A stretch of 64,000 nucleotides of DNA, from assembly GCA_036265935.1 (NCBI GenBank), contig DATAOB010000017.1:1-64000 (forward strand). Direction: 5' to 3'. This document shows positions 25,809-33,879 of this stretch, in pieces; the first letter of the stretch is position 1; every line of letters starts with the position of its first letter. The notes beneath the pieces are model-generated. The model was not told the DNA's origin, searched no databases, and saw only the letters and a program-made list of their open reading frames with translations. Origin of the DNA: JAFASC01 sp036265935. Its GTDB lineage: Bacteria; Pseudomonadota; Alphaproteobacteria; Rhizobiales; Beijerinckiaceae. The position numbers and the translations under genes were made by a program.

Positions 25809-26284
25809 GCGAGCGCGTCGAGATTTGGACCGACGGCGCCTGTTCGGGCAACCCGGGCCCGGGCGGCTGGGGCGCGATCCTCGTTTTCGGCGAGCGCGAG
25901 AAGGAACTTTCGGGCGGCGAGCCGCTCACCACCAACAATCGCATGGAATTGACTGCCGCCATTACTTCGCTCGAAGCTTTGAAGCGGCCATGCAGCGTCA
26001 ATCTGCACACCGACTCGCAATATTTGCGCGAAGGCGTGACGAAATGGCTGCCCGGTTGGAAGAAGCGCAATTGGATCACCGCGGCAAAGACACCGGTCAA
26101 AAACGTCGATCTTTGGCAGCGGCTCGAAGCCGCCGCCGAGAAGCATGACATTCATTGGAAGTGGGTGCGCGGTCATGCCGGCGACGTGCGTAACGAACGC
26201 GCCGACGAGCTCGCGCGCCTGGCGATGCGTCCATTCATGAAAGCGAGGAAGCGCCGCCCTCCGCAGAACGTCAGCTCCAGCTGA
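25805..26284 (+). CDS. rnhA: Ribonuclease HI
   Basis: Degrades RNA in RNA-DNA hybrids, removing R-loops and primers. The 159-residue protein contains the four acidic catalytic residues in WTDGACSGNPGPGGWG, NRMELTA, HTDSQYL and VRNERADELAR. Length is normal for bacterial type 1 RNase H. The ATG overlaps the thrB stop, and the stop is only 3 bases from the end of the convergent peroxiredoxin gene. Confidence 0.96.
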   Translation: MSERVEIWTDGACSGNPGPGGWGAILVFGEREKELSGGEPLTTNNRMELTAAITSLEALKRPCSVNLHTDSQYLREGVTKWLPGWKKRNWITAAKTPVKNVDLWQRLEAAAEKHDIHWKWVRGHAGDVRNERADELARLAMRPFMKARKRRPPQNVSSS

Positions 26285-26287
26285 GGC

Positions 26288-26773
26288 TCAGAGCGCCTTC
26301 AACAGCGCATCGGCCCCTGAGACTTCCGCTTTACCCGGCGCCTCCTCGATATTGAGCTTGCGGACGACTCCGTCGTCGACCAGCATCGAATAGCGCTGCG
26401 AACGCATGCCGAGGCCGCGCTCGTTCAGATCGAGAGAAAGCCCGATCGCTCGGGCAAACTGCGCCGCGCCGTCCGCCAAAAACGTGATCTTGCCCTGCGC
26501 GCCGCTATGCTTCGCCCACGCATCCATGACGAACACGTCGTTGACGCCGGTCACCGCGATTTCGTCGATGCCTTTGCCGAGAATCTCGTCGGACTTGTTG
26601 ACAAAGCCCGGCAGGTGATTGCGGTCGCAGGTGGGCGTGAATGCGCCGGGAACACCAAACAGCACAACGCGTCGACCTTTAAAAATGTCGTCGGTCGTCC
26701 GCGTCTGCGGACCCTCCGAGGTCATGACAGTAAATTTGGTATCGGGAAGCCGGTCGCCAACTTTGATCGTCAT
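26288..26773 (-). CDS. Peroxiredoxin, Prx5 type
   Basis: A 161-residue thiol peroxidase that reduces hydrogen peroxide and organic peroxides. The peroxidatic Cys lies in VPGAFTPTCDRNHLPGF, and the Prx5 signatures GVNDVFVMDAWAK, FLADG and GLGMRSQRYSMLVDDG are present. The ATG at 26773 gives MTIKVGDRLPD, the normal family start; the frame extends seven codons further. Reductant is likely glutathione/glutaredoxin or thioredoxin. It is 41 bases downstream of the DsbD-like gene and probably cotranscribed with it. Confidence 0.93.
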   Translation of the reverse strand: MTIKVGDRLPDTKFTVMTSEGPQTRTTDDIFKGRRVVLFGVPGAFTPTCDRNHLPGFVNKSDEILGKGIDEIAVTGVNDVFVMDAWAKHSGAQGKITFLADGAAQFARAIGLSLDLNERGLGMRSQRYSMLVDDGVVRKLNIEEAPGKAEVSGADALLKAL

Positions 26774-26814
26774 CGTGCACTCCGGGAAGGCCACTCGCGT
26801 GTTCGCGGGCGAAC

Positions 26815-27642
26815 CTATGGCGTCGCGGCGCGCCCGTCGAGATGCAGCGCGAAATCGACCGACTCCGGTCCGGTGATCGTGAAGCGCACCGGCTGATCAG
26901 GCACCGCCATATCTTTCGGGTGGTCGGCGACGGCGACGAGAAAACCCTCACCCGCGCGCTTGGTTTCGATGAAGAACAGGTCTGGCGCTTCGGCAAAGAG
27001 GTCCTGCGCCGGCCCACCGCCCCAGATCAGGCGCCAGGTGGGTTTGTCAGCGCCAGGCACAGGCGCGATGATCACATCGCGCGCAATTTCGGTCTGGGAA
27101 AGCCGTCGCGGCACGGCAGCTTCGGCCGCGGCAAGGGTCGCGGCGCTGCCGGCATCCTTCGCCGGCAGAGATAGCTCTAGCTTCGCGCGAACCGGCAGAC
27201 AGATTTTTTCACAAGCCGCATAGTCGAGATTGAGAACGAGATCGACCGGCTTGCCGCGTTCCTGCGGCTCGACGCGGATCGGCAACACGACATCCGTATC
27301 GTACCCATAGATGTCGCTGCCGTCTTCATTGATGCGCTTCGGCGCCGGGAAACTCACGTCGACGCTGCGCAAGTTTGAAGAATGCGAGAACTCGAAAACC
27401 GGCGGCACGCCGGATTCGCCCGGCGAGCGCCAATAGGTGATGGTGTTCGGCGCAAGCTTGATCTCGATGCCCGCGCGGTAGGCACTTTGCGCGTCAGCCG
27501 GCGCGGCAATGAGCCGCGCCGCCGATTTCGAGCCGGTTGCCCAGGCCGAAGCGCTGTCCTCGGCTCTCGCCGTGGTGAGGGTTGAGCCCAGCCCGGTCAA
27601 GGCCAGGAACAGAACCTGCATGCGGATCAATGTCATCGGCAT
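26815..27642 (-). CDS. Secreted DsbD N-terminal-domain-like protein
   Basis: A 275-residue exported protein. A signal peptide (LIRMQVLFLALTGLGSTLTTARA) precedes an immunoglobulin-like DsbD-alpha-type domain with TYWRSPGESGVPP, SDIYGYDTDVVLPIRV and the Cys pair Cys144/Cys148 in YAACEKICLPV. In DsbD this domain hands electrons to periplasmic partners; here the membrane and thioredoxin domains of DsbD are missing, as in a group of alphaproteobacterial homologues. The ATG at 27642 is used because it precedes the signal peptide. The peroxiredoxin follows on the same strand, which suggests a redox role. Confidence 0.8.
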   Translation of the reverse strand: MPMTLIRMQVLFLALTGLGSTLTTARAEDSASAWATGSKSAARLIAAPADAQSAYRAGIEIKLAPNTITYWRSPGESGVPPVFEFSHSSNLRSVDVSFPAPKRINEDGSDIYGYDTDVVLPIRVEPQERGKPVDLVLNLDYAACEKICLPVRAKLELSLPAKDAGSAATLAAAEAAVPRRLSQTEIARDVIIAPVPGADKPTWRLIWGGGPAQDLFAEAPDLFFIETKRAGEGFLVAVADHPKDMAVPDQPVRFTITGPESVDFALHLDGRAATP

Positions 27643-27745
27643 GGAACATTCGTATTCTGTCACGGGTTGCTCGACCAGCGTCTGACGGGGTCGTCCTCTC
27701 ACAATTCCGTTAGCCGCCTTGTGAAGCTGTGAGGCGAGACATACG

Positions 27746-28363
27746 ATGGGTTCGATGAGACCCTTCGAGACAGTTCGGCGCGCGTCGAGTTTCCTCGACG
27801 GACAGATGCTGGTCGCCATGCCAGGCATGGGCGACAACCGCTTTGCGCGAGCCGTGATCTATCTTTGCGCCCACTCCGAGGACGGCGCGATGGGAATCAT
27901 TGTCAATCAGCCCGCCTCGAAAGTGAGCTTTCCCGAGCTTCTGGTGCAGCTCGAGGTGATCGCGCCCGAGGAATCGATCCGCTTGCCGAAGCGGGCGGAG
28001 GCGGTTCGCGTGCTCAAAGGCGGGCCGGTCGAGACGGGAAGGGGCTTCGTCCTGCACTCCGCCGATTACTTCATCGACAACTCGACCTTGCCGATCGACG
28101 ACGGCGTGTCGCTGACCGCAACGGTCGACATCCTGCGCGCCATCGCCAAAGGGGCGGGACCGGACCGCGCCATCCTGGCGCTCGGCTATGCCGGCTGGGC
28201 CGCCGGCCAGCTCGAAACGGAAATCCAGCATAACGGCTGGCTGAATTGTCCGGCCGACCCGGCGCTGGTCTTCGACACGCCGATCGAACTCAAATACGAG
28301 CGAGCGCTGCGCCGGATCGGCATCGACCCCGGACATCTCTCGGCCGCCGCCGGCCATGCCTGA
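27746..28363 (+). CDS. yqgE: YqgE/AlgH family protein
   Basis: A 205-residue member of the YqgE/AlgH (DUF179) family. Typical segments are SFLDGQMLVAMPGMGDNRF, HSEDGAMGIIVNQPA, LKGGPVETGRGFVLHS and ALGYAGWAAGQLETEI. The molecular function is not settled; it is a conserved cytosolic protein. It begins about 100 bases from the divergent DsbD-like gene and overlaps the NTF2-like gene downstream by 8 bases. Confidence 0.93.
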   Translation: MGSMRPFETVRRASSFLDGQMLVAMPGMGDNRFARAVIYLCAHSEDGAMGIIVNQPASKVSFPELLVQLEVIAPEESIRLPKRAEAVRVLKGGPVETGRGFVLHSADYFIDNSTLPIDDGVSLTATVDILRAIAKGAGPDRAILALGYAGWAAGQLETEIQHNGWLNCPADPALVFDTPIELKYERALRRIGIDPGHLSAAAGHA

Positions 28364-28973
28364 AGCCGGCACCGGGGTGGACCCCGACCGGCTGATCATC
28401 CGCGACTTCATCGAGAACTGGGCCATCTGGCGGGACGCGCACATGTGGGATCGCTTCCGCACCGTCTGGCATGAGGACGGTCGGATGATGGCGACGTGGT
28501 TCCGGGGCACGGCCGACGAGTTCGTTGAAGTGAGCCGCGACGGCTACGAGCGGGGCGTGCGCATCCTTCATTTCCTGGGCGGCATGTCGATCGACATCGC
28601 TGGCCCGCGCGCGATTGCCCAGAGCAAGATGACGATCTCGCAACGGGCGCCGGTGGAGGGCATCGTCTGCGACGAGGTCTGCACCGGCCGCTTTTACGAT
28701 TTCCTGGAAAAGCGGGACGGCCGCCGGGGCATGGTGTTGCGCCAGCCAATCTACGAGACGGACCGGCTCGATTCGGTCGATCCCGGCGTGCGGCTCGAAC
28801 TCGATGAGATCCTGCTCAAGCAGTTTCCCGAGGGCTATCGGCATCTCGCCTATCTCCAGACAAAGATCGGCTACAAGGTGATGCCGGATATGCCCGGTCT
28901 CGACGGGCTGGAGGTCGAGCGGCTTTACAATGACGGCGCCGCGTGGCTCGCCGGCGAGAGCCTGCGGCGCTGA
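28356..28973 (+). CDS. NTF2/SnoaL-like fold protein
   Basis: A 205-residue protein whose start (DRLIIRDFIENWAIWRDAHMWDRF, WHEDGRMMATWFRG) and centre (ILHFLGGMSIDI, AIAQSKMTISQRAPVEG, CTGRFYDFLEKRDGRRGMV) fit the SnoaL_4/nuclear-transport-factor-2 cone fold of dehydratases, isomerases and ring-hydroxylase beta-like proteins. The active site cannot be assigned. It overlaps yqgE by 8 bases at its start and the convergent TetR gene by 49 bases at its end. Confidence 0.78.
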   Translation: MPEAGTGVDPDRLIIRDFIENWAIWRDAHMWDRFRTVWHEDGRMMATWFRGTADEFVEVSRDGYERGVRILHFLGGMSIDIAGPRAIAQSKMTISQRAPVEGIVCDEVCTGRFYDFLEKRDGRRGMVLRQPIYETDRLDSVDPGVRLELDEILLKQFPEGYRHLAYLQTKIGYKVMPDMPGLDGLEVERLYNDGAAWLAGESLRR

Positions 28974-29596
28974 TCCGCGCCAAAAGCAGCTAGCGCCGCG
29001 ACCGTCATGGCCGTGAGCCGCTCGCCGAGTCGATCGACAAAACTATCATCGACCTTCAAGCTGTAAGGCGGCCGCTCGAGACGATCGGGCCGGATGAAGG
29101 TTTCGATCTGCGACAACAGCCAGAAGATCGCGATCCACAGATCGTTTCGCTCGGTCGTGCCAGGCAAGAATTTCCGCACGATCAGCTCGGCGACCCCGAA
29201 GATTGGCAATTTCTCGCTCGCAAGAAACTCGGTGAAAACTTCGCTGCGCGACAGCGTCTCCCAGGTGAAAATGCGCAGGAAGCGGCCGAGCTGGTCGCGG
29301 CGGTTCAGCGCCTTGAGCTGCGTGCGGATGAAGGCTTCGACCGCCTGCGGCCCATCCATTTCGGCGAGCCGGCCCATATCGAGCGGACTTAGCTCGGCGA
29401 AGGCTTGGATGGATGCCTTCAGGACCTCGCGGTAAAGGCCTTCCTTGCCGCCGAAATGGTAGTTGATCGCCGCCTGGTTGGCCTTCGCCGCCTGGGTAAT
29501 CTCGCGGACCGAGCCGCCCTCGAAACCCTTGGCCGAGAAAACGTCGATGGCGGCTTTGATCAGGCTGTCTCTTGTGCCCTCAACGGGACGAGACAT
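28925..29596 (-). CDS. TetR/AcrR regulator with CerR-type C-terminus
   Basis: A 223-residue TetR-family repressor. The helix-turn-helix spans about residues 10-55 (LIKAAIDVFSAKGFEGGSVREITQAAKANQAAINYHFGGKEGLYREVL); the C-terminal ligand domain has the ELSPLDMGRL and RIFTWETLSRS pattern of the CerR/DUF1956 group. It is transcribed after the membrane-anchored hypothetical gene (17-base overlap). A perfect-arm palindrome TTCAAACG-N2-CGTTTGAA upstream of that gene is its likely operator, so it probably represses its own operon. Confidence 0.9.
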   Translation of the reverse strand: MSRPVEGTRDSLIKAAIDVFSAKGFEGGSVREITQAAKANQAAINYHFGGKEGLYREVLKASIQAFAELSPLDMGRLAEMDGPQAVEAFIRTQLKALNRRDQLGRFLRIFTWETLSRSEVFTEFLASEKLPIFGVAELIVRKFLPGTTERNDLWIAIFWLLSQIETFIRPDRLERPPYSLKVDDSFVDRLGERLTAMTVAALAAFGADQRRRLSPASHAAPSL

Positions 29597-30191
29597 GAAT
29601 CAGGCCGCCGATCCTGTCCTTCATCAACGCAAACTTATCGATGACGGCCGCACCGGTCGGCACGAAGTGCGGCAACTCCAGGCCCCAGATTTTCGCGCCA
29701 TGCGAAGCCGGGGGCGCCGGATTTGCCGCGACGATTACGGGGGCGGACGCCTGCGCCGCCGGCCGGCGCGGCGGAAGCACGTCAACCTGTGCCAGGGTCG
29801 TGGGCCGCATTGGCGGCATAACCTCGACCGCAGCGATGTGGCGCGGCTTCGCCGCATCGGACAGAGCGGCGATCCGCGCCGAGCGCAGCTCGGTTGCAAG
29901 CTCCGCCGTCCGTGTCGCCGAAACCGGATGGAAGCGCGCGAGACTGTCCAGGGTGGCAAGGTGCTCGGGATAATAGGCGAGCGTCTGCACGCCGATCACG
30001 CCGCCGCTGACGCGGGCCAGCGAAACCGAGGCGGCCGGCTCCGGCTGTGCCTGAAACGCGACACGCTCCGAGACGATGTGCCCGTAAATCGCGGTGGCGC
30101 AGACCGTCGCCGCCACCGATACCGTCACCTGGCCGGCAAACCTGCGCAGGCCACCTGCCAACGAGCCGAAAATCCCACTTCGCAGCGCCAT
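29580..30191 (-). CDS. Membrane-anchored conserved hypothetical protein
   Basis: A 203-residue protein with one N-terminal hydrophobic segment (RRFAGQVTVSVAATVCATAIYGHIV, about 15-40) and a Pro/Ala-rich periplasmic part (MPPMRPTTLAQVDVLPPRRP). No named domain is recognised. The ATG at 30191 follows AAAGGGA and is preferred over 30260, which would place the operator inside the gene. It overlaps the TetR gene by 17 bases, so it may be a target of that repressor or an envelope sensor acting with it. Confidence 0.7.
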   Translation of the reverse strand: MALRSGIFGSLAGGLRRFAGQVTVSVAATVCATAIYGHIVSERVAFQAQPEPAASVSLARVSGGVIGVQTLAYYPEHLATLDSLARFHPVSATRTAELATELRSARIAALSDAAKPRHIAAVEVMPPMRPTTLAQVDVLPPRRPAAQASAPVIVAANPAPPASHGAKIWGLELPHFVPTGAAVIDKFALMKDRIGGLIHVSSR

Positions 30192-30204
30192 GGGACCAAT
30201 CCCT

Positions 30205-30222
30205 TTCAAACGAGCGTTTGAA
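30205..30222. promoter_or_regulatory. Palindromic operator for the TetR operon
   Basis: TTCAAACGAGCGTTTGAA has 8-base perfect arms around a 2-base centre. It lies 14-31 bases before the ATG at 30191, where a bound repressor would block the operon that encodes a TetR-family protein. TTCAAACG/CGTTTGAA half-sites are typical of TetR operators. Assignment is by position and symmetry. Confidence 0.7.
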
Positions 30223-30276
30223 TTCAGCCCGGTCTTTGTGGCGGGATTCCGACCGGCCAAGCTCGATGGCGAAAAA

Positions 30277-31059
30277 TTAATGCAGGATTTGGCTCAGGAA
30301 CAATTTTGTCCGCTCGTGTTGCGGATTGGCAAAGAAGCGGTCGGGCGAGTTGATCTCGATGATCTCGCCGCCATCCATGAAAATCACGCGATTGGCGACC
30401 TGCCGCGCAAAACCCATCTCGTGCGTCACGCAAAGCATGGTCATGCCGTCTTCGGCGAGCGACACCATCGTATCGAGCACCTCCTTCACCATCTCCGGAT
30501 CGAGCGCCGAGGTCGGCTCGTCGAACAGCATGATTTTCGGATTCATGCAGAGCGCCCGCGCGATTGCGACGCGCTGCTGCTGACCGCCGGACATCTGGCC
30601 TGGATATTTATTCGCCTGTTCCGGGATTTTCACCCGCTTCAGGTAATGCATTGCGAGGTCCTCGGCCTGCTTCTGTGGCATTTTGCGGACCCAGATCGGC
30701 GCCAGCGTACAGTTCTCGAGAATGGTCAGATGCGGGAACAGATTGAACTGCTGGAATACCATGCCGACCTCGCGGCGCACTTCCTCGATCCGCGTCACGT
30801 CGTTATTGAGCTCGATCCCGTCGACGGTGATGCGGCCGCTCTGATGCTCCTCGATGCGATTGATGCAGCGGATCATCGTCGATTTGCCCGAGCCCGAAGG
30901 CCCGCAGATCACGATGCGCTCGCCGCGGCGCACCGACAGCGTGATGTTCCGCAGAACATGAAAATTGCCGTACCATTTGTTGACGTCGACGAGCTCGACG
31001 ATCGGCCCCGTATCCGTCTCTTTGCCGTTCGGCTGTTGGGCGGCTTCGACTGTCTGCAT
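30277..31059 (-). CDS. aapP: General L-amino acid ABC transporter ATP-binding protein, AapP-like
   Basis: A 260-residue polar-amino-acid importer ATPase. Walker A GPSGSGKSTM, signature MSGGQQQRV, Walker B KIMLFDEPTSALD and the switch His in VTHEMGFARQVA are intact. The segments MIRCINRIEEHQSGRI and CTLAPIWVRKMPQKQAEDLA match rhizobial AapP. Normally aapP follows aapJ, aapQ and aapM; none of these is present here. It is preceded by a TSUP exporter gene and followed by the TetR operon, so it is an orphan ATPase unless its partners are elsewhere. Confidence 0.9.
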   Translation of the reverse strand: MQTVEAAQQPNGKETDTGPIVELVDVNKWYGNFHVLRNITLSVRRGERIVICGPSGSGKSTMIRCINRIEEHQSGRITVDGIELNNDVTRIEEVRREVGMVFQQFNLFPHLTILENCTLAPIWVRKMPQKQAEDLAMHYLKRVKIPEQANKYPGQMSGGQQQRVAIARALCMNPKIMLFDEPTSALDPEMVKEVLDTMVSLAEDGMTMLCVTHEMGFARQVANRVIFMDGGEIIEINSPDRFFANPQHERTKLFLSQILH

Positions 31060-31089
31060 GTCACGTACTCGGCCCGTTCGGCCTGAACT

Positions 31090-31824
31090 CTAAGCGAAAA
31101 GCGTCAGACCGGACAATAAGAGCAGAACCGAGAGCACCTGCCGGAAGCGCCGGTCGTTCAGGTGACCGTAGACCCGCAGACCGAGCCACGCGCCGAGCGC
31201 CAACCCCGGAAGGGTCGACGCGAAGAGCAGAATGCCGGCGCGGTCGACCGTGATCGCGCCGATGAGCAACAGCGTCCCCACCTGGGCGAAGACGATGAAC
31301 GGCTGGTAGACGCCGCGCGCCACCTCTTTCGGCCAGCCGCGTATCTGCGTCCAAATAGTCGGCAGCACGCCGGAATAGCCGCCGAGCCCGCCAAGGATAC
31401 CGCCGGCAAACCCAACGCGCGCGTCGGCGGCTCGCCCGCCGCGACCGAAATAAGGCAGCTGCGGTGCGGTCAGAGCATAGAGTCCGTAAGCCACCAGGAA
31501 GCCGCCGATCGCGGTGCGAGTGATGTCGGGCCGCGTATGCGACAGCAGCGCGACGCCGAGCGGAATGCCGAATGCCGCACCGGCAATGAAAGGCCAGAGC
31601 CGCGCCATCTCGATCGAACGGCGGATCGGCCAGATCAGGATGCCGTGGACAAGCGTGCCGGAGGCGACGACCATCGCCGTCGTGTGCAGCGGATCGAGCA
31701 GGTGCAGCCAGACCGCCGAGGCGGCGAGCGCGAAGGCAAACCCGGCGCCGCCGGCGGCGAAGGCGCGGAGAAAAGCGCCGACCCAGAAGACAACCAGGTT
31801 TTGCAGCGGAATATCGGCGACCAT
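31090..31824 (-). CDS. TSUP/TauE-SafE family exporter
   Basis: A 244-residue membrane protein with about seven or eight hydrophobic segments and the duplicated Gly/Pro-rich motif of the sulfite exporter TauE/SafE family (AAFGIPLGVALLSH, GFAGGILGGLGGYSGVLPTIW). Family members export sulfite, sulfoacetate or other anions. It lies directly downstream (44 bases) of a sulfonate/nitrate-type binding protein gene, which supports a sulfur-compound role, an inference from context. Confidence 0.87.
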   Translation of the reverse strand: MVADIPLQNLVVFWVGAFLRAFAAGGAGFAFALAASAVWLHLLDPLHTTAMVVASGTLVHGILIWPIRRSIEMARLWPFIAGAAFGIPLGVALLSHTRPDITRTAIGGFLVAYGLYALTAPQLPYFGRGGRAADARVGFAGGILGGLGGYSGVLPTIWTQIRGWPKEVARGVYQPFIVFAQVGTLLLIGAITVDRAGILLFASTLPGLALGAWLGLRVYGHLNDRRFRQVLSVLLLLSGLTLFA

Positions 31825-31867
31825 CGCGGCTTACAAAGCTCGAAGCCGCGACTGCTTCAAGCCGCTA

Positions 31868-32881
31868 TCAGCTTCCCGGCAAGTCGGCGACTTCAGGGAA
31901 GAACAAATCCTTCCAACTCGCGGGCTGCACCGAGAGCGCACCGACGCGGTGCATGAAATCGGCATAGGCCATGATGTTCTTCGGCACGATCGTCCATTCG
32001 TTTTCCGGCAAACGGATCATGCGCTCGACTTCGGCGACGTCTATTTTCGACTTGTCGAGCTTGACATAGATCGCCGCGGCCCGCGCCGGTTCGTCGCGCA
32101 ATATCTTCTCCGCATCGCTCAGCGCGGCGATGAACGCGTGGACGAGCTTTGGATTTTCATCGTGGAATTTCGTCGTCGCCCAGACGACGTTGAACGTGTG
32201 CGGTCCTCCCATTACCTCATAAGAGTCGAGGATTTTGTGTGCACGCGGATCGTTGAGTTCCTGATACATGAAAGGCGCCGAGCCGAAATGCGCATTGATG
32301 CCGGATTTTTCCCCGAGCATCGCGGCTTGCGCGTCGGGATGGCCCATCGAGACGGTCAGCGCATCGAGCTTGTATTGCTGGCCCGCACCAAAAGCCTTCT
32401 CCGCCGCCATCTGTAAGGTCAAAGCCTGAATCGAAGTCTTAATCGCCGGCAGCGCGATCCTGTCGGCATCGCTCAGATCGGCGATCGACTTCACCTTCGG
32501 ATTCACGCTGACGAGATAAAGCGGCATTGCATTGAGGGCGGCGATACCCTTGATTCCATATGAGCCGCGGGTTTTGCCCCAGATCGTGATCATCGGACCG
32601 ACGCCGCCGGAGGCCAAATCGAGATTGCCGGAAATGATCGCGTCGTTCATCGGCGCGCCGCTGGTGAACTGGATCCATTGTGGCTGCACGTCGAGCCCCG
32701 CGGCCTTGGCGTGTTTCTCCAGAAGCTTTTCGCTCTCCATGATGGTGATCGGCAGATAGGATATGCCGAACTGCTTGGCGATGCGGACGGTCTTCGTCTC
32801 CGCCGACGCGCCGAATACTCCAGCGATGTTCATGACAAGCGCCGCGCCGACCATTGCGGCACGCATCGGACTACGTGTCAT
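31868..32881 (-). CDS. Nitrate/sulfonate/taurine-type ABC substrate-binding protein
   Basis: A 337-residue periplasmic binding protein. The signal peptide (RAAMVGAALVMNIAGVFGASA, cleavage about residue 28) is followed by the SsuA/TauA-like fold: VRIAKQFGISYLPITIMES, GNLDLASGGVGPMITIWGK, KTSIQALTLQMAAEKAFG and GGPHTFNVVWATTKF. The ATG at 32881 is preceded by GGGAGAAG; the frame continues 30 codons upstream. No cognate permease or ATPase follows; instead a TSUP exporter gene lies downstream. Confidence 0.85.
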   Translation of the reverse strand: MTRSPMRAAMVGAALVMNIAGVFGASAETKTVRIAKQFGISYLPITIMESEKLLEKHAKAAGLDVQPQWIQFTSGAPMNDAIISGNLDLASGGVGPMITIWGKTRGSYGIKGIAALNAMPLYLVSVNPKVKSIADLSDADRIALPAIKTSIQALTLQMAAEKAFGAGQQYKLDALTVSMGHPDAQAAMLGEKSGINAHFGSAPFMYQELNDPRAHKILDSYEVMGGPHTFNVVWATTKFHDENPKLVHAFIAALSDAEKILRDEPARAAAIYVKLDKSKIDVAEVERMIRLPENEWTIVPKNIMAYADFMHRVGALSVQPASWKDLFFPEVADLPGS

Positions 32882-32997
32882 GCCCGCTTCTTCTCCCAGC
32901 TGTCGTTTTCTCGGCCTTTGATATGCCGATTTCTCGTGCCAGAGCACATTCGGCTTCATCCATGAAGTCAAGCGAGGACGGCTTCTCCTTTCGGTGA

Positions 32998-33393
32998 GTG
33001 CTGGATTTCAAATTGCGAACGATCCTCATCGTCGATGACGAATGGGCGCTTGCGGAAGTGCTGAGCGCGATCCTGCGCGACGAGGGATATCGCACGCTTG
33101 TCGCCGGCAACGGCCGCGAAGCCGAAGCACTGCTGAAAAACGAGCGCGTCGATCTGGTCGTCGCCGATTTCCTGATGCCGATCATGGACGCGCCGGCGCT
33201 GATCGCCTGGATGAAACGCGAGCCGGAGCTTATCGGCATCCCGGTGATCATCATGACCTCGCTGCCGGAAACGACGGTACGCGCCCGCGCTGGAGCTTTC
33301 GCTGCCTACCTGCAAAAGCCCTTCATGATCGACGACATCGCCGAAGCGGTCGCCCGGCATTTGCTTCCAGAGCAGCCGGAAGTGCGGTGTTAA
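32998..33393 (+). CDS. Stand-alone response-regulator receiver
   Basis: A 131-residue receiver domain with nothing else attached. The acidic pair is in LIVDDEWALAE, the phospho-acceptor Asp in LVVADFLMPIMD, the Thr/Ser switch in IIMTSL and the conserved Lys in AYLQKPFM. The apparent start is a GTG at 32998. With no DNA-binding domain it would act as a phosphoryl shuttle or by protein contact. The hybrid kinase about 500 bases downstream on the same strand is a possible partner. Confidence 0.87.
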   Translation: MLDFKLRTILIVDDEWALAEVLSAILRDEGYRTLVAGNGREAEALLKNERVDLVVADFLMPIMDAPALIAWMKREPELIGIPVIIMTSLPETTVRARAGAFAAYLQKPFMIDDIAEAVARHLLPEQPEVRC

Positions 33394-33527
33394 AGTCACA
33401 CCACGAGCAAATTGGCTTACAGCCAAGCTTGCAGCGTAGATTCCGCCCAGATCGGGGACTATTCGCGATTCGAAATCAGTAAAACGAGCTTGAACCGAGC
33501 CGTTACTGCCGTTCGCGAGGGGAACCG

Positions 33528-33764
33528 ATGCGGAAGAACTTGCCCGATCCGAGTGCAGGCGATGCGAAGACACGCCGCGGCCCGGAGTTACAGGTCGTCA
33601 AGCGTCCGGCGGTTCAAAGCGACAGCAATCTCGACGAATCCGTGCAGCTGCGCGCCGAGCGCGACTCGCTTTTGTGGATTTTGCGGATCGTGCGGCGCGA
33701 AGTGAATTGGTCCGACGACAGCCCGACCTTGCGTATGATCGACGCGGCGCTCGCGCGCGGCTGA
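33528..33764 (+). CDS. Small conserved hypothetical protein
   Basis: A 78-residue soluble protein with a charged, flexible N-terminal half and a helical C-terminal half (VQLRAERDSLLWILRIVRREVNW, SPTLRMIDAALARG). GAGGGGAACCG before the ATG at 33528 is a good ribosome binding site. No family is recognised. It lies between the lone receiver and the hybrid kinase, so a signalling role is possible but unproved. The flanking gaps (134 and 115 bases) show no gene. Confidence 0.6.
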   Translation: MRKNLPDPSAGDAKTRRGPELQVVKRPAVQSDSNLDESVQLRAERDSLLWILRIVRREVNWSDDSPTLRMIDAALARG

Positions 33765-33879
33765 TCGTTAACCGCGCTTGCGGCGCGGCGTCCTTGTCTT
33801 GCCCTTGCTCCGGAACCTGTGGCATCATCTGACTTGAGGCATTTGGCTCGCTTCTTGGGAGGGTCGCCCTTTTGCGCGG

